Source: Antedon mediterranea | Lineage: Eukaryota; Echinodermata; Crinoidea; Comatulida; Antedonidae | NCBI RefSeq assembly: GCF_964355755.1 | Contig: NC_092675.1 | Coordinates: 16,319,312 to 16,383,311, forward strand | DNA length: 64,000 bases | Direction: 5' to 3' | Shown: piece after piece, positions 40,430 to 51,611 of the stretch | Layout of the letters: each line of letters opens with the position of its first letter | How positions within the stretch are numbered: the first letter of the stretch is position 1 | Translations under genes and position numbers: made by a program | The notes under the pieces: generated by a model | The model's input: only the letters and a program-made list of their open reading frames with translations | What the model was told of the DNA's origin: nothing | Database searches by the model: none

Positions 40430-40640
40430 GATCCATTTGATGATCTGGGTTTTCTAGTTCCATTCTGGAACTAGAAAACTCAGATCTTGATATCTGAGTT
40501 TTCTAGATATAATCATGGATTAAAGAATATTCTTTAATCCATTATAATAATAGAAAAGTCAGATATCTGAGTTTTCTAGATCTAGAAAACTCAGATATAT
40601 CTGAGATCTGAGTTTTCTAGATCTGAGTTTTCTAGTCACC
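40430..40640. repeat. Dense CTAGAAAACTCAGAT palindrome cluster
   Basis: Eight or so copies, in both orientations, of TCTAGAAAACTCAGAT within 210 bases, forming several overlapping hairpins (for example GAGTTTTCTAGATCTAGAAAACTC, read around 40570-40594). A palindrome ATTAAAGAATATTCTTTAAT sits in the middle. It lies just left of the Helitron pair. Confidence 0.75.
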
Positions 40641-40657
40641 CAATGATTTTTACTGTA

Positions 40658-42102
40658 TCTATATTATAAGTGAGAGAGTTTGTCTGTTTGTCTGTTTGTT
40701 CGTTATACAAAATTGTGTTACTGCACGTAATCTTACATATGGGGTATCAAAATGACCGCAATTGTACCGGGAATGTTCTAAGCTATATTTCAACATCATC
40801 CGCCACCTAGGATCCATGTTAGGGACCAAAATGTGGTCAAAACCCCCACTTTCGATGTTTGTTCGTTATAAAAATTTCTGTGTCTGCACGTAACCATACG
40901 TATGGGGTATCAAAATGATGGCAATTGTACCCGGAAGGTTTTAAACTACATTTAAAAAAATTCCCCCGACTCCTGGGGTTTTTGTGGAATGGGTGGGGGG
41001 GGGGGTGGTTGTGTGGTGGTTTGTGATGTCATTTTTGCTAGGGCTCGGGGTTGTAGGCTATCGAATTGTAAAATTATACTACAAAAGTTTTACAGTATTT
41101 GAATTATCCTCAGCAAGGCGTTTGGGGAAATATAGATATAGCTATACATATTTCATTCATTAAACAATATGACACCTATTCAATTACACATTTAGCAAAG
41201 TACTTTAACCATATCCAGCTATTTGTTGGTCTCTTGGATTGCCTCATTACAGACATCCATACCTGTGTGAACATACACATGTTGTTTACTGTTACTGTGT
41301 TCAACTACATCACCAATCCTCCAAGGAAAAAAACGTACATTGTGGGAGAGTGGGGTTGGGAGATAGGGTTTGGGAGTTTGGTTTCAGGAGAGAGTGGGGA
41401 TTTTGCTTACACCAGAATTGTGGTTGGAAACTTTTAAAGTATTTAATCATCCCTGGGAAGCGGATGGGAGTTTGGGGTGGGGATGTACATCTAGGCCTAT
41501 CACCATGACCGAAACTGTATTTGGAATGTTTTAAACTACATTTGAAAACTGCCACTGAGGGATTATGGGTTGGGAGTGATAATAATATAAATTGTACTGG
41601 AACCGGCTTCAACAGATCACCCAGTGTATTTGGCGTGTGTTTTTTGTAGAGGGAGGAGGAGCGAAAATACTAGCGTAATGAAGTAGCCTATATGATTGGA
41701 TTGTACTAGGAAAAGTTACTAAATTTGAACTGTCCAGGGGAGGAGTTAAGGTTTGTTGGTGGTGGCTGGGGTGGTGAAAGGAGAAAGAAGGCTGGGTGCC
41801 CGCAGTATCTAAATTACAAATTTTAATTATCAGCCAATATGACACCTATTCATTTACACAATTTACAACGTCCTACAACCATTATTAGACCCATCGTAGT
41901 TATGAATACTCCTCTCAATTCGAAGCTTAGGTTGAATTGAATTTGTCCATCACTGGGAAGATTTTGTTTTTAAGAAAGAGTATGGGGTGTTGTTGAGGGG
42001 TCGATGTTGGTGAGTATAGACAGATACTGGCGTCGGGTGTTATGTACTGAGAAGGCTGTAAACTAATTTTGAAACCCGCCCTGGGGCGGGTATAATTGCT
42101 AG
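40658..42102 (+). mobile_element. Helitron-like element, family 1, copy A
   Basis: Starts TCTATATTATAAGTGAGAGA directly after A (40657) and ends with hairpin ACCCGCCC/GGGCGGGT, spacer and CTAG (42099-42102). These are Helitron hallmarks: 5' TC, 3' hairpin plus CTRR, A/T target. The interior carries a (GTCTGTTT)n start and G-rich tracts near 40995 but no Rep/helicase protein, so it is non-autonomous; 1445 bp. Confidence 0.75.
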
Positions 42103-43490
42103 TCTATATTATAAGTGAGAGAGTTTGTCTGTCTGTCTGTTTGTCTGTCTGTTTGTTTGTTTGTTTGTTCGTTATACAAATTTTTGTTACTGCACATAAT
42201 CTTACATATGGGGTATCAAAATGACCGCAATTGTACCGGGAATGTTCTAAGCTATATTTCAACATCGTCCGCCACCTAGGATCCAAGTTAGGGACCAAAA
42301 TGCGGTCAAAACCCCCACTTTCGATGTTTGTTCGTTATACAAATTTCTGTTTCTGCACGTAACCATACGTATGGGGTATCAAAATGATGGCAATTGTACC
42401 CGGAAGGTTTTAAACTACATTTAAAACAATTCCCCCGACTCCTGGGGTTTTTGTGGGAGGGGTGGGGGGGGGGTGGTGTGGTGGTTTGTGATGTCATTTT
42501 TGCTAGGGCTCGGGGTTGTAGGCTATCGAATTGTAAAATTATACTACAAAAGTTTTACAGTATTTTAATTATCCTCAGCAAGGCGTATATAGATATACAT
42601 ATTTTATTCATTAACCAATATGACACCTATTCAATTACACATTTAGCAAAGTACTTTAACCATATCCAGCTATGTATCGGTCTCTTGGATTTTCTCATTA
42701 CAGACATCCATTCCTGTGTGAACATACACACGTTACTGTGTTCAACTACATCACCAATCCTCCAAGAAAAAAACGTCAATTGTGGGAGAGTGGGGTTGGG
42801 AGATAGGGTTTGGGTTCAGGTGATTTTGCTTACACCAGAATTGTGGTTGGAAAATGTTAAAGTATTTAATCATCCCTGGGAAGCAGATGGGAGTTTGGGG
42901 TGGGGATGTAGGCCTATCACCATGACCGAAACTGTATTTGGAATGTTTTAAACTACATTTGAAAACTGCCACTGAGGGATTATGGGTTGGGAGTGATAAT
43001 AACATAATTTGTACTGGGGTGTAGTGTAGTAGGGGGAGGAGGATCGAAAATACTAGCGTAATGAAGTAGCCTATATGATTGGATTGTACTAGGAAAAGTT
43101 ACTAAATTTGAACTGTCCAGGGGAGGAGTTAAGGTTTGTTGATGGTGGCTGGGGTGGTGAAAGGAGAAAGAAGGCTGGGGGACCGCAGTATCTAAATTAC
43201 ATATTTTAATTATCAGCCAATATGACACCTATTCATTTACACAATTTACAACGTACCATTTAACCATTATTAGACCCATCGTAGCTATGCATACTCCTCT
43301 CAATTCGAAGCTTAGGTTGAATTGAATTTGTCCATCACTGGGAAGAATTTGTTTTTAAGAAAGAGTATGGGGTGTTATTGAAGAGGCGTGGAGGTTGGCG
43401 AGTATAGACAGATACTGGCGTCGGGTGTTATGTACTGAGAAGGCTGTAAACTAATTTTGAAACCCGCCCTGGGGCGGGTATAATTGCTAG
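42103..43490 (+). mobile_element. Helitron-like element, family 1, copy B
   Basis: Starts TCTATATTATAAGTGAGAGA with no base between it and the CTAG of copy A, and ends with the same hairpin and CTAG (43487-43490) before T. It is nearly identical to copy A with a few small indels (1388 bp). The unit pair is thus an exact head-to-tail tandem bounded by A at 40657 and T at 43491. Confidence 0.75.
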
Positions 43491-44489
43491 TATGATATAA
43501 AGTACTCGCGGGTTGTTAGGGACCCCGACGGCGCCACCACTGTGTCGGACGAGTCTTTTCACACGCGCTCAAGAATTCTCTGCAATTTTATTGATTGGCA
43601 TCAGTTACCTTTTATTCACCGCCAGTCATTGAACTTTCCCTGGCCATCGCTGTTCACTTTTTTTCTGCGTGAGAGGTACACGTGTTGATTTTCTAGAGAA
43701 TGGAAATGTCAAAAATGTCTTTGGCACGCCGTTCAGAGAGAAGTCTGTGCGTTTAAACCACGTGCTATTATAGGAGGCCGAATCGTGCCAAGAAGAGGCG
43801 CGGGGGTGTGACTGACAAAATATTATACTTTCACTCATGTTGAATTAATTGTAAAGTGAACACCCTCAAAATGCCAATCAAGAATTGCACTGGGTCATTC
43901 GATGTGTGTCACTATAGTAATTATTGTTTATCGGAAGACTGTCAGATACAAACATAAAAATAAACAACATGTTGAGTGTATACACGACACGAATCTATTT
44001 AGATATAGGCATCTAGCCTATTATAAAAATATAAATAATTGATTTATATAATATATTAATATCATAGCATAGTAGCACGTTACTATATGCCTCGTACTTT
44101 TTTTAAATCGAAACTATGCCTCGTATCATGCTTCGCACTTTTGAAAATGATAAAATTATAGATCTCGTGAAAATGCAATTTTAGTTGTTACTTCGAGACT
44201 GCTCGCTGGCTTTTGAAAATTGTCTCCTATTTTTTTAACACTAGCAACTCTGAAAACAATATTTAAAAAGTGGTCCAGAATTGGAAAACTGGTTCGAATT
44301 GCCTCCAAAATTTAATGGAGTGGTCCTTGACCACATATCTGTATTTTCATTTTGGTAAAGATCTTGCAGTTACTTTTTGAGTACCGTAATCCTGCTAACA
44401 AACAGACACATGCGATTGACTACATACCTCGTTGTAAACAATGTGTATAATAAAACTATTTAACTGGCACCTGTTTTGTATTTCCACAG
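43491..44489. other. Upstream region of first NHL gene
   Basis: No coding segment seen. The coding start at 44490 follows directly on TTTGTATTTCCACAG, a good splice acceptor, so a non-coding exon may lie in this stretch. No clear donor or TATA box was picked out. Confidence 0.35.
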
Positions 44490-45389
44490 ATGGCAGCGTC
44501 GTCAAATTACGAAAGCACTCATTTGCTGAGCATCGAGCCAAACACCTACTGGTCAAATACCACCGGCCAAGTTACGTCTTCTGATCCTGTTGATGTCGAA
44601 TTTGACATCGATGGAAACATTCTTGTCTGCAACGCAACCGATGAAATTTTAAGATTTAGTCAACAAGGCAAATTTCTCTCCCGCTTTTCCGTTGGTCTTG
44701 ACAGAAAAATAAGGGGAATGTCGTGCAACGAAAAAGATGAAATTTTTATGACCGATGGCAACGCAAAAGAAGTAATAGTCTGTGATGATGAGGGTAAGGT
44801 AACGTCCAATATTTCGGTACTTGATCCTTCGGAAAATAAGGAGAAGGTGAATATCAGAGGATTGGTTGTTTCAGACAAAAGCGGAGAAGTGTTTGTGATC
44901 GTGGATTACCAAGTTCGACGACTAAAAAAAGACGGGAAATTATTGAACAAGATAGGCATCAATGATACAGGTTCATATTATAGAACGGGGAAATTAGAGG
45001 GTCCTTGTTACATAGCCTTAGATGAGAACCAAAATGTACTTGTAAATGATGGCAACCAGAAACGTGTACAAGTATTTCGACCGGACGGTCAATTTGTCCG
45101 CTCTTTACGAGGAGGCCGCCAAATTGAGAGACCGCATTTGGGATGTTTTGATGTACCGGGCGGTATTGCCGTTTTTGAAAACGGAAGTGTAGCCGTTGGT
45201 TGCCAGAGAGGGTTGTTTGTTTGTAAAAATAAATCGTACGGGCCCGTAATCCGTAGGTTTGACGATGAAAACAGTTCGAATAGCATTATGGGTACTAAAG
45301 GTATTGCTACATATCGTAATGTTATGGCAGTTGCGATAACCGTACGAAGTGCCGAACCTACCATTGAGCTATTTAAATATGATTATTAG
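44490..45389 (+). CDS. Stand-alone NHL-repeat propeller protein, copy 1
   Basis: 299 residues in one exon. Six NHL-type blades can be counted, with cores such as VDVEFDIDGNILVCN, MSCNEKDEIFMTD, LVVSDKSGEVFVI, PCYIALDENQNVLVND, GGIAVFENGSVAVG and KGIATYRNVMAVA, so the protein is one complete six-blade beta-propeller as at the C terminus of TRIM2/TRIM3/TRIM71. No RING, B-box or coiled coil precedes it. Such domains bind RNA or protein; the partner here is unknown. An acceptor (TTTCCACAG) abuts the ATG, so a spliced 5' UTR is likely. Polyadenylation signals AATAAA lie at 45411 and 45419. Blade 3 is about two residues shorter than in copy 2. Clear paralogue of the protein at 51612. Confidence 0.85.
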   Translation: MAASSNYESTHLLSIEPNTYWSNTTGQVTSSDPVDVEFDIDGNILVCNATDEILRFSQQGKFLSRFSVGLDRKIRGMSCNEKDEIFMTDGNAKEVIVCDDEGKVTSNISVLDPSENKEKVNIRGLVVSDKSGEVFVIVDYQVRRLKKDGKLLNKIGINDTGSYYRTGKLEGPCYIALDENQNVLVNDGNQKRVQVFRPDGQFVRSLRGGRQIERPHLGCFDVPGGIAVFENGSVAVGCQRGLFVCKNKSYGPVIRRFDDENSSNSIMGTKGIATYRNVMAVAITVRSAEPTIELFKYDY

Positions 45390-45701
45390 GTTATGTGGGC
45401 TAAAAAAGTAAATAAATGAATAAAGGCGACTTTAAAAATGGAATGTTTGACTAAATAATTAGTAATGCAGTTTTAGAATACCCAGTTATTTTACTATTTT
45501 ATGTGAGGTGTACGGGAGACTTACTTTGTGTATTTAATGTGTACGCATATAAGTTTAAATGCGGAAAGGTCACATTATTGCAGTTGATGGTTAAACGTTG
45601 AAGCCATATTAATTTCTATCCATACAACAAGGAGAACAGAAAACAATTTAAATAGTTTTTATCATAATTAACTATTATATTAGTCTTTGCCATATTTAAA
45701 A

Positions 45702-45995
45702 CTAGCAATTATACCCGCCCCAGGGCGGGTTTCAAAATTAGTTTACAGCCTTCTCAGTACATAACACCCGACGCCAGTATCTGTCTACACTCACCAACCT
45801 CCACCCCTCTTCAATAACACCCCATACTCTTGCTTAAAAACAAATTCTTCCCAGTGATGGACAAATTCAATTCAACCTAAGTTTCGAATTGAGAGGAGTA
45901 TGCATAGCTACGATGGGTCTAATAATGGTTGAAGTACGTTGTAAATTGTGTAAATGAATAGGTGGCATATTGGCTGATAATTAAAATATGTACCT
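45702..45995 (-). mobile_element. Helitron-like element, family 1, 3'-end fragment
   Basis: Complement of the last ~295 bases of the Helitron pair: CTAG at 45702-45705, then TATACCCGCCCCAGGGCGGG, through the block ACACCTATTCATTTACACAATT on the minus strand. It stops abruptly near 45995, so the 5' part is missing. Confidence 0.75.
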
Positions 45996-46175
45996 CTGAC
46001 ACAATACTCCCCGTAGGACAACTACTTCCTGGACAATACTCCGAGGGAAAATAATCTTTTAGGACAACTACCTCCGTAGGACAACTAACCCCTGAACAAC
46101 TACCATCCAGAAAACTATCCCTTTAAAACAACTACCCCCCGGATGGACAACTACCACCCAGGCCATTCAACAACC
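45996..46175 (-). repeat. Degenerate ACAACTACC minisatellite
   Basis: GGACAACTACC-like words recur every 15-25 bases, the complement of the GGGGTAGTTGTCC array at 47070-47320. The two arrays thus face each other across about 0.9 kb. Confidence 0.6.
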
Positions 46176-46206
46176 TGACTCTGCAACAGCGTATAATAGG
46201 AATTAA

Positions 46207-46240
46207 TAAATATATTTTAATTCGTTACTTTGACGAATTA
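46207..46240 (-). repeat. Helitron family 2 end hairpin remnant
   Basis: TTAATTCGTTACTTTGACGAATT is the family 2 terminal hairpin with one change; the CTAG end is lost. Only this end piece is recognisable. Confidence 0.4.
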
Positions 46241-46792
46241 CTATTCATTATTGTAAACAAAGTAAAAGATTGAACATAAATATAGCCTGGTATAAACTGA
46301 AGATTGTCACACATGATCATAGGATAGTCGAACGTATTATATAGTACTCCCTGTATTTACTGTAAAGACTGGGTTCGCTAATAATAATAATAATTTTTGC
46401 GTCAGGACAATGCTTCGATAACCACTGGTCTTAAAAGAATTAATTTTTGTCTCAAATTTGTCATTTGTATTTTTGTACACTTGAAGAATAATATCACTTT
46501 TGATATTTGACCTCAATGTTCACTCACCGAATAAACGGCGATCTTTAAATAAATTCCCCTCAAATAAACGGTGACCATGTCACTCCCATGACACATCATA
46601 TGGAATAATCGGCGTCTATTTCCATTAGATTATACCCCCTCCCATTGAATAAACAACTTTCTTCCAATAAATGTCCACCTAAAAACCACCTAAACAATAA
46701 ACAGCCCAGGCCGTTTTTTCAATAAATACGGTACTTTAAATCTAGCACATCTAGGGTCTAGCGTGCTGTTAAACAGAATAATCGGTTAAAAA

Positions 46793-47016
46793 CGGGTGTT
46801 TCGAAACTAGAGACCCGAGACCAGAGACCAGAGACCCGAGACCCAATACGAAAAGGGAGACCTAAATATACGAAAAGGGAGACCCACGTACGAAAAGGGA
46901 GACCCCACTATACGAAAAGGGAGACCCCACTATACGAAAAGGGAGACCCTAATATACGTATTGGGTCTCGTTTCAGGTCTCTGGTCTCGGGTCTCTAGTT
47001 TCGAAACACCCGTTAA
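46793..47016. mobile_element. Inverted-repeat element with 18 bp tandem core
   Basis: The ends are AACGGGTGTTTCGAAACTAG and its complement, followed by the GAGACCCGAGACCAGAGACC arms. The middle holds five copies of TACGAAAAGGGAGACC spaced about 18-21 bases apart. About 220 bp, non-coding. Confidence 0.7.
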
Positions 47017-47069
47017 AAGCAGATGATTTCATTTTTACAGAAACCGGTCCTATATATTTGTCTACTTTT

Positions 47070-47320
47070 AGATTGGGGGGGGGGGGGTAGTTGACCGGGG
47101 GTAGTTGACCGGGGGGTAGTTGTCCTAAGGGGGTAGTTGTCCTAAGGGGGTGGTTGTCCGGGGGTTAGTTGTCCGGAGGGGTTGTTATCCTAAGGGGGTA
47201 GTTGTCCTAAGGGGGTAGATGTCCGGGGGGTAGTTGTCCGGGGGGTAGTTGTCCTAAGGGGGTAGTTGTCCGGGTGGTAAACATCCGGGGGGTAACTGTC
47301 TAGGGGATAGGTGTCCTAGA
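47070..47320 (+). repeat. GGGGTAGTTGTCC minisatellite
   Basis: About fourteen units of GGGGGTAGTTGTCCTAAG / GGGGGGTAGTTGTCCG, 15-19 bases each, G-rich on the plus strand and so capable of G-quadruplex folding. Confidence 0.85.
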
Positions 47321-47329
47321 ACCCCTATC

Positions 47330-47965
47330 AACTGTTTATTTTTTCTGATTATTAAATTTATGTTAAAATTACCTTAAACTGTTTAAAAATAAATGTATAT
47401 ATGAATGAGGCATATGATATTAATTTTTAAAATACAGTGAATAACAGAGGAACCATTTGAATCTCTCTTTTCAAATGCATGTGGTTAGTCAAGGTTTCTT
47501 CGCCATGAATTTTAGAATTTTGGAATGTTTACTTAACTAATCAGGCAGTTACTTTAACAGTTTTCACTTGAAATAAATTGCATAATTTACATTACATATG
47601 TGTTGTATGTTATGACTCAATAATCAACCACGACCGACACACAGTTTACCGTAGACTTGCCCCAAGTCTGTATTGTCATTTTTTAATTTATTGGTTTTTA
47701 ATTTCGACCGCGATTTTTGTCTGAAAATATCCAAAATCAAGTAATATACGTATGAAACGCCATATGTACCAAAATATTTATCTTTTTACTAATATTAAGA
47801 CAAAACTCCGTCTGGAACCCAGACTAAGTTTACCGGTATGTTTTGTATTCTCGGTCTACTCTTGGTTATATCAGGGAAGGTCCCTGGTTAGATTTAGTCT
47901 CGACCATCCACCTCCAGCATCAAGATAACAAAATACATTCATGTCAAACTCGATAAAAATACACC
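47330..47965. other. Intergenic stretch, no gene recognised
   Basis: AT-rich, with no coding or repeat structure that I can name. Confidence 0.35.
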
Positions 47966-47974
47966 TGTGTATCT

Positions 47975-48225
47975 TTGTACCGAATGACCATTGGTGTGTA
48001 CCGAATGACCATTGGTGTGTACCGAATGATCATTGGTGTGTACTGCATGACGATTGGTGTGTACACTGCATGACGATTGGTGTGTACTGCATGATGTTTG
48101 GTGTGTACTGCATGACGATTGGTGTGTACTGTATGTCAGATGTTTGGTGTGTACTGTATGACGATTGGTGTGTGCTGCATGACCATTGATGTGTACTGCA
48201 TGACGATTGGTGTGTACTGCATGAT
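47975..48225 (+). repeat. 21 bp minisatellite (TGTGTACTGCATGACGATTGG)
   Basis: About twelve units of period 21 (TGTACTGCATGACGATTGG with variants such as CCGAATGACCATTGG). Because 21 is divisible by three, both strands stay open for 80-117 codons; these frames are treated as artefacts. Confidence 0.9.
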
Positions 48226-48554
48226 AAAGGTGAACTGAAGGCAGAGGAGGCGTTCCATGTATCTTCCTCCTCATCACCGTTTGCGTTGCCACCGTTTTAT
48301 AGCAAATCTTAAAATCCTAAAAATTGTATACAAAATCTTAAAAGTATCCCACACATTTTCGCGTCACCACACACAATCGGGCCCAATTTGCGTCTGTACA
48401 GTAGTAGGCGGCGCCACGTCGTTCGTGTTCTGTAACCAGCGCTTCAACAAAAAATAGACGCGGTAATCATAAACTATAGACTATAAAGTAAAGCAAACAA
48501 GGGACAGTAGTTGGTTTATCTTCGATAACACCTAGCACTGTGTGATATACGATA

Positions 48555-48729
48555 CGTGGTTCCCAACTAGAGACGCAACTTGACGTACGCGCAATGCAGA
48601 CGAGTTGACCAATGACAAGCCACTGTTCGAATAACCCATCGCTTGTGATTGGTCAAATCATTTACGTTGCGTTACGTAAACCGCAACGCGAGCAAATTGA
48701 CCAATCCATTGGATTATTCGAACCAAACT
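48555..48729. mobile_element. Diverged TTAA inverted-repeat element
   Basis: GTGGTTCCCAACTAGAGACGCAAC at the left and ATTCGAACCAAACTTAAA at the right, with GCTTGTGATTGGTCAAATCA inside, relate it to the 37420-38170 family. Confidence 0.5.
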
Positions 48730-48789
48730 TAAACGACATAACACCACAGGATTCTGCTGAGAGCTACAAGTAACTCAATGCGAAAGCGA

Positions 48790-50246
48790 GGTATATTCAG
48801 AGCGTCATTCTGACGATGGAGTATTCTCTACTTCTCTAAATTCCAAATTTAGCACCGGTGGAGCACAGTGATATAAAATAGAAATAAAAGTCACTAATTT
48901 TAATATCTTTTCGTATGTTAATACACTGTGCTCAAGTGAAACAACTTTGGCGCCAGAGGAGCAGAGTGATGTGGAAGCAAGTCACTGAATTTTTAATATC
49001 TTTTCGTATGTTAATACACTGTGCTCAAGTGGACCCAATTTGGCGCCAGTGAGCAAAGTGATATAAACGAAATAAAAGTCACTGAATTTTAATATCTTTT
49101 CGTATGTTAATTATAAACTGTGCTGAAGTGGACGCAATTTGGTGCCAGCGGAGCACAGTGATATAAAATAGAAATAAGTCACTGAATTTTAATATCTTTT
49201 CGTATGTTAATACACTGTGCTCAAGTGGACCCAATTTGGCGGTAGTTAGCACGGTGATTTTTAGTTTCACGACATATCAGTGATTTTAGTAATTTGCGTT
49301 CGTTTAAAATGTATATTTATGATAGAACATAACATTTTTTTAAACTTTAAATTTTGATCGTCATAAAATAATTGTCCTACACACTTTAAATTTGGTAGTA
49401 TATACGTTCAATAGATTACTACATAATTCATATTTTTAACATGTGTTTTTTTTTAATCGCTAAAGTTAAACAAAATTTATCTTAGACAAACGCAAGTTAT
49501 TAAAATCACTGATGTGGCTTGAAACTAATTTTTCTTTTGCATTACGGATGGAGTAACCGATATTGAACATTTATATCAAGTTTCAATTATTTTTGAACTC
49601 CATAAGTATTTTCTCGATGTTTTTGCGTGTGACTATTTCGCTGTGCTGCACTGGCGCCAAATTGGATCAACTGGAGCACAATGTATTAACATACGATCGA
49701 ACATAATATATTAACATTTGTGTTATTAAAATAACTGATATGACTTGAAACTAATTGCTCCTTTGCATTACGGATGAATTAACTGAATTGAACTTTATAT
49801 ATTTTTTTTCTTCCTTTCTTTTTTTTTTATTGATAAACAACAACAACATCAACAGACAGTTTACATTGTTTATGGTCAAGACACACAGAAGCCAAAGTGG
49901 CTTGTCTTTTTTAATCCCTAAGCATAAAACATAGACGGACGCATATACCAAGTTTGAAATATTTTTGAATTCGAGAAGTACTTTTACTCGATGTTTTTGT
50001 ATGTGATTATTTTACTGTGCTCCACTGTGCGCCAAAATTGGTCCACTGGAGCACAGTGCATTAACACACCAAAAGGTATTTCTTATTGACTTTATTTATA
50101 TTTTATATGTGCTCCACCGGTACTACATTTGGTCCACTGGACCATTACCATCGTACTGTTTCTATTTCGGAAGTTAATAAAGGCATAAATGGCGCTCCGT
50201 AGAGAAGTAGAGATCTATGCTCCATCGTCAGATAACGCTCTGAATA
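48790..50246. mobile_element. Foldback element, copy 2 (1.46 kb)
   Basis: Same outer ends as copy 1 (GGTATATTCAGAGCGTCATT; complement at 50170-50246), five short-array units on the left (48860-49250), the same spacer in the middle, and one or two degenerate units on the right (about 49640-50120). It lies between the two NHL genes. Confidence 0.75.
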
Positions 50247-50249
50247 ATA

Positions 50250-51260
50250 ATACGTCTGTAAGCGGAACTATTTGACCACAACACAAGTGAATTATCCAAT
50301 CTTTCTTTTGTCAATCCGCGGGGTCAACCTGCATTCAAGCTTTAGAACCCGGAAGTTACCTAACAGTTCGTTGTTTGTATATTCTTATACTGCTGTAAAC
50401 TTGGGTTACCCGCTTGGGTAGGCCCATTTAATAATAGTCCTAACCATTTGCTAACCGTTGGAGTTTATTATTAATTTTCCATTTATAGACCGATTTGTTG
50501 TTTCAGAAAGAATCCGGTTCAAAGATCTTTCAAGACGCAATGCGTCAATTCATTACGCAACTATGTTCTAGAATATGTGGATCAGTGGTTAATATTATCA
50601 ATACGAGGACAATTCTCTATATCGAAAGTCAAGACAACAATTCTTTGAATAAACCATGATACTATAATAATGATATATCTGATATATCAATCAATAATTT
50701 TCTAGCCGCACTACCGTGTCTTTTAAAAGACAAAGAACGGTCGGGTCATAAACCAGGAAATCATTATTATATAATATTATTACCGTTACCGATACCGCAT
50801 TCATTATAACAACACAGTTAGCAGAAAACATTTTCAGTTCTTCAATGTATTGGAAAGAAGTATATTTCTATACTTGACACAGTAAGTTGTACTTAGAATA
50901 ATTCTAAATATATGAGGTATAGTTATGTACGTAAGGTCTACCACCGCTTTTAGTAGGCCTATAGGACTATTTTTTAGAGACGCATCACGTAGCCTTTATC
51001 CAGATGTTCCCATACGTAGATTTCAGAGAGGGGTTCGCTACTCCTAAAATGTATGATTTTTATAGGCCAAATCTCATGCTCATGCGACTGAACGCAACGA
51101 CGGGACGCATCGCAGGCCTATTCAGAGTTACCAATCACAATCAGAACGCGTCGTGTTTTGGTGAAATTACGTAAGCTCGATGGTTGGCACTCTTCTAATC
51201 CACTTTACTTTACTCAAATCAATCAATTATCCGAACTGTTGTTTGTCTTGTGTCGCGCTA
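50250..51260. other. Intergenic stretch, no gene recognised
   Basis: No coding signal. A weak inverted pair (GATATATCTGATATATC) lies near 50670. Confidence 0.35.
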
Positions 51261-51266
51261 CTCAAG

Positions 51267-51424
51267 CTTGGTAGGCCACTAGAGACGCAACGCAAGTACG
51301 TAACGCAACGTAAGTGATTTGACTAATCACAATTAAGCGATGGATTACTATCGATAGTGATAATAGGTCAACTTGCTTGCGTTGCGTACGTCCGCGTTGC
51401 GTACTAGTGGGAACCAAGCTTTAG
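51267..51424. mobile_element. TTAA-family hairpin element upstream of NHL copy 2
   Basis: Starts AAGCTTGGTAGGCCACTAGAGACGCAACGCAAG and ends CGTTGCGTACTAGTGGGAACCAAGCTT. About 158 bp, related to 37420-38170. It lies about 190 bp upstream of the second NHL gene. Confidence 0.65.
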
Positions 51425-51567
51425 TAAACACATTTATAAACACATTGACGTAGCCGCCACAAGCGAAAAGTAATCCATCGATCGTTGTTGATCTATTGTG
51501 CTTAACGTCTTCCCTCTAGTGGTAATTAAGCCACAATGGACTTGCGTTTTGAGTCCTGGGAAGCCAC

Positions 51568-51575
51568 TATATAAA
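51568..51575 (+). promoter_or_regulatory. TATA box of NHL copy 2
   Basis: TATATAAA lies 37 bases before the ATG at 51612, followed by a T/C-rich stretch. If used, the 5' UTR would be very short. No splice acceptor adjoins this ATG, unlike copy 1. Confidence 0.45.
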
Positions 51576-51611
51576 TCGTTTTTTTTTTTCTCCAAAAAAG
51601 TTTGAAGAGCA

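Noticed and set aside
42394-42951. 185-codon frame inside the Helitron-like pair
   Set aside because: The body of copy A, nearly identical, does not keep this frame, and no Rep or helicase motif is present.
47939-48292. 117-codon minus and 82-codon plus frames rich in HTN/VHT or CVP repeats
   Set aside because: They are translations of a 21 bp minisatellite, whose length keeps all frames open.
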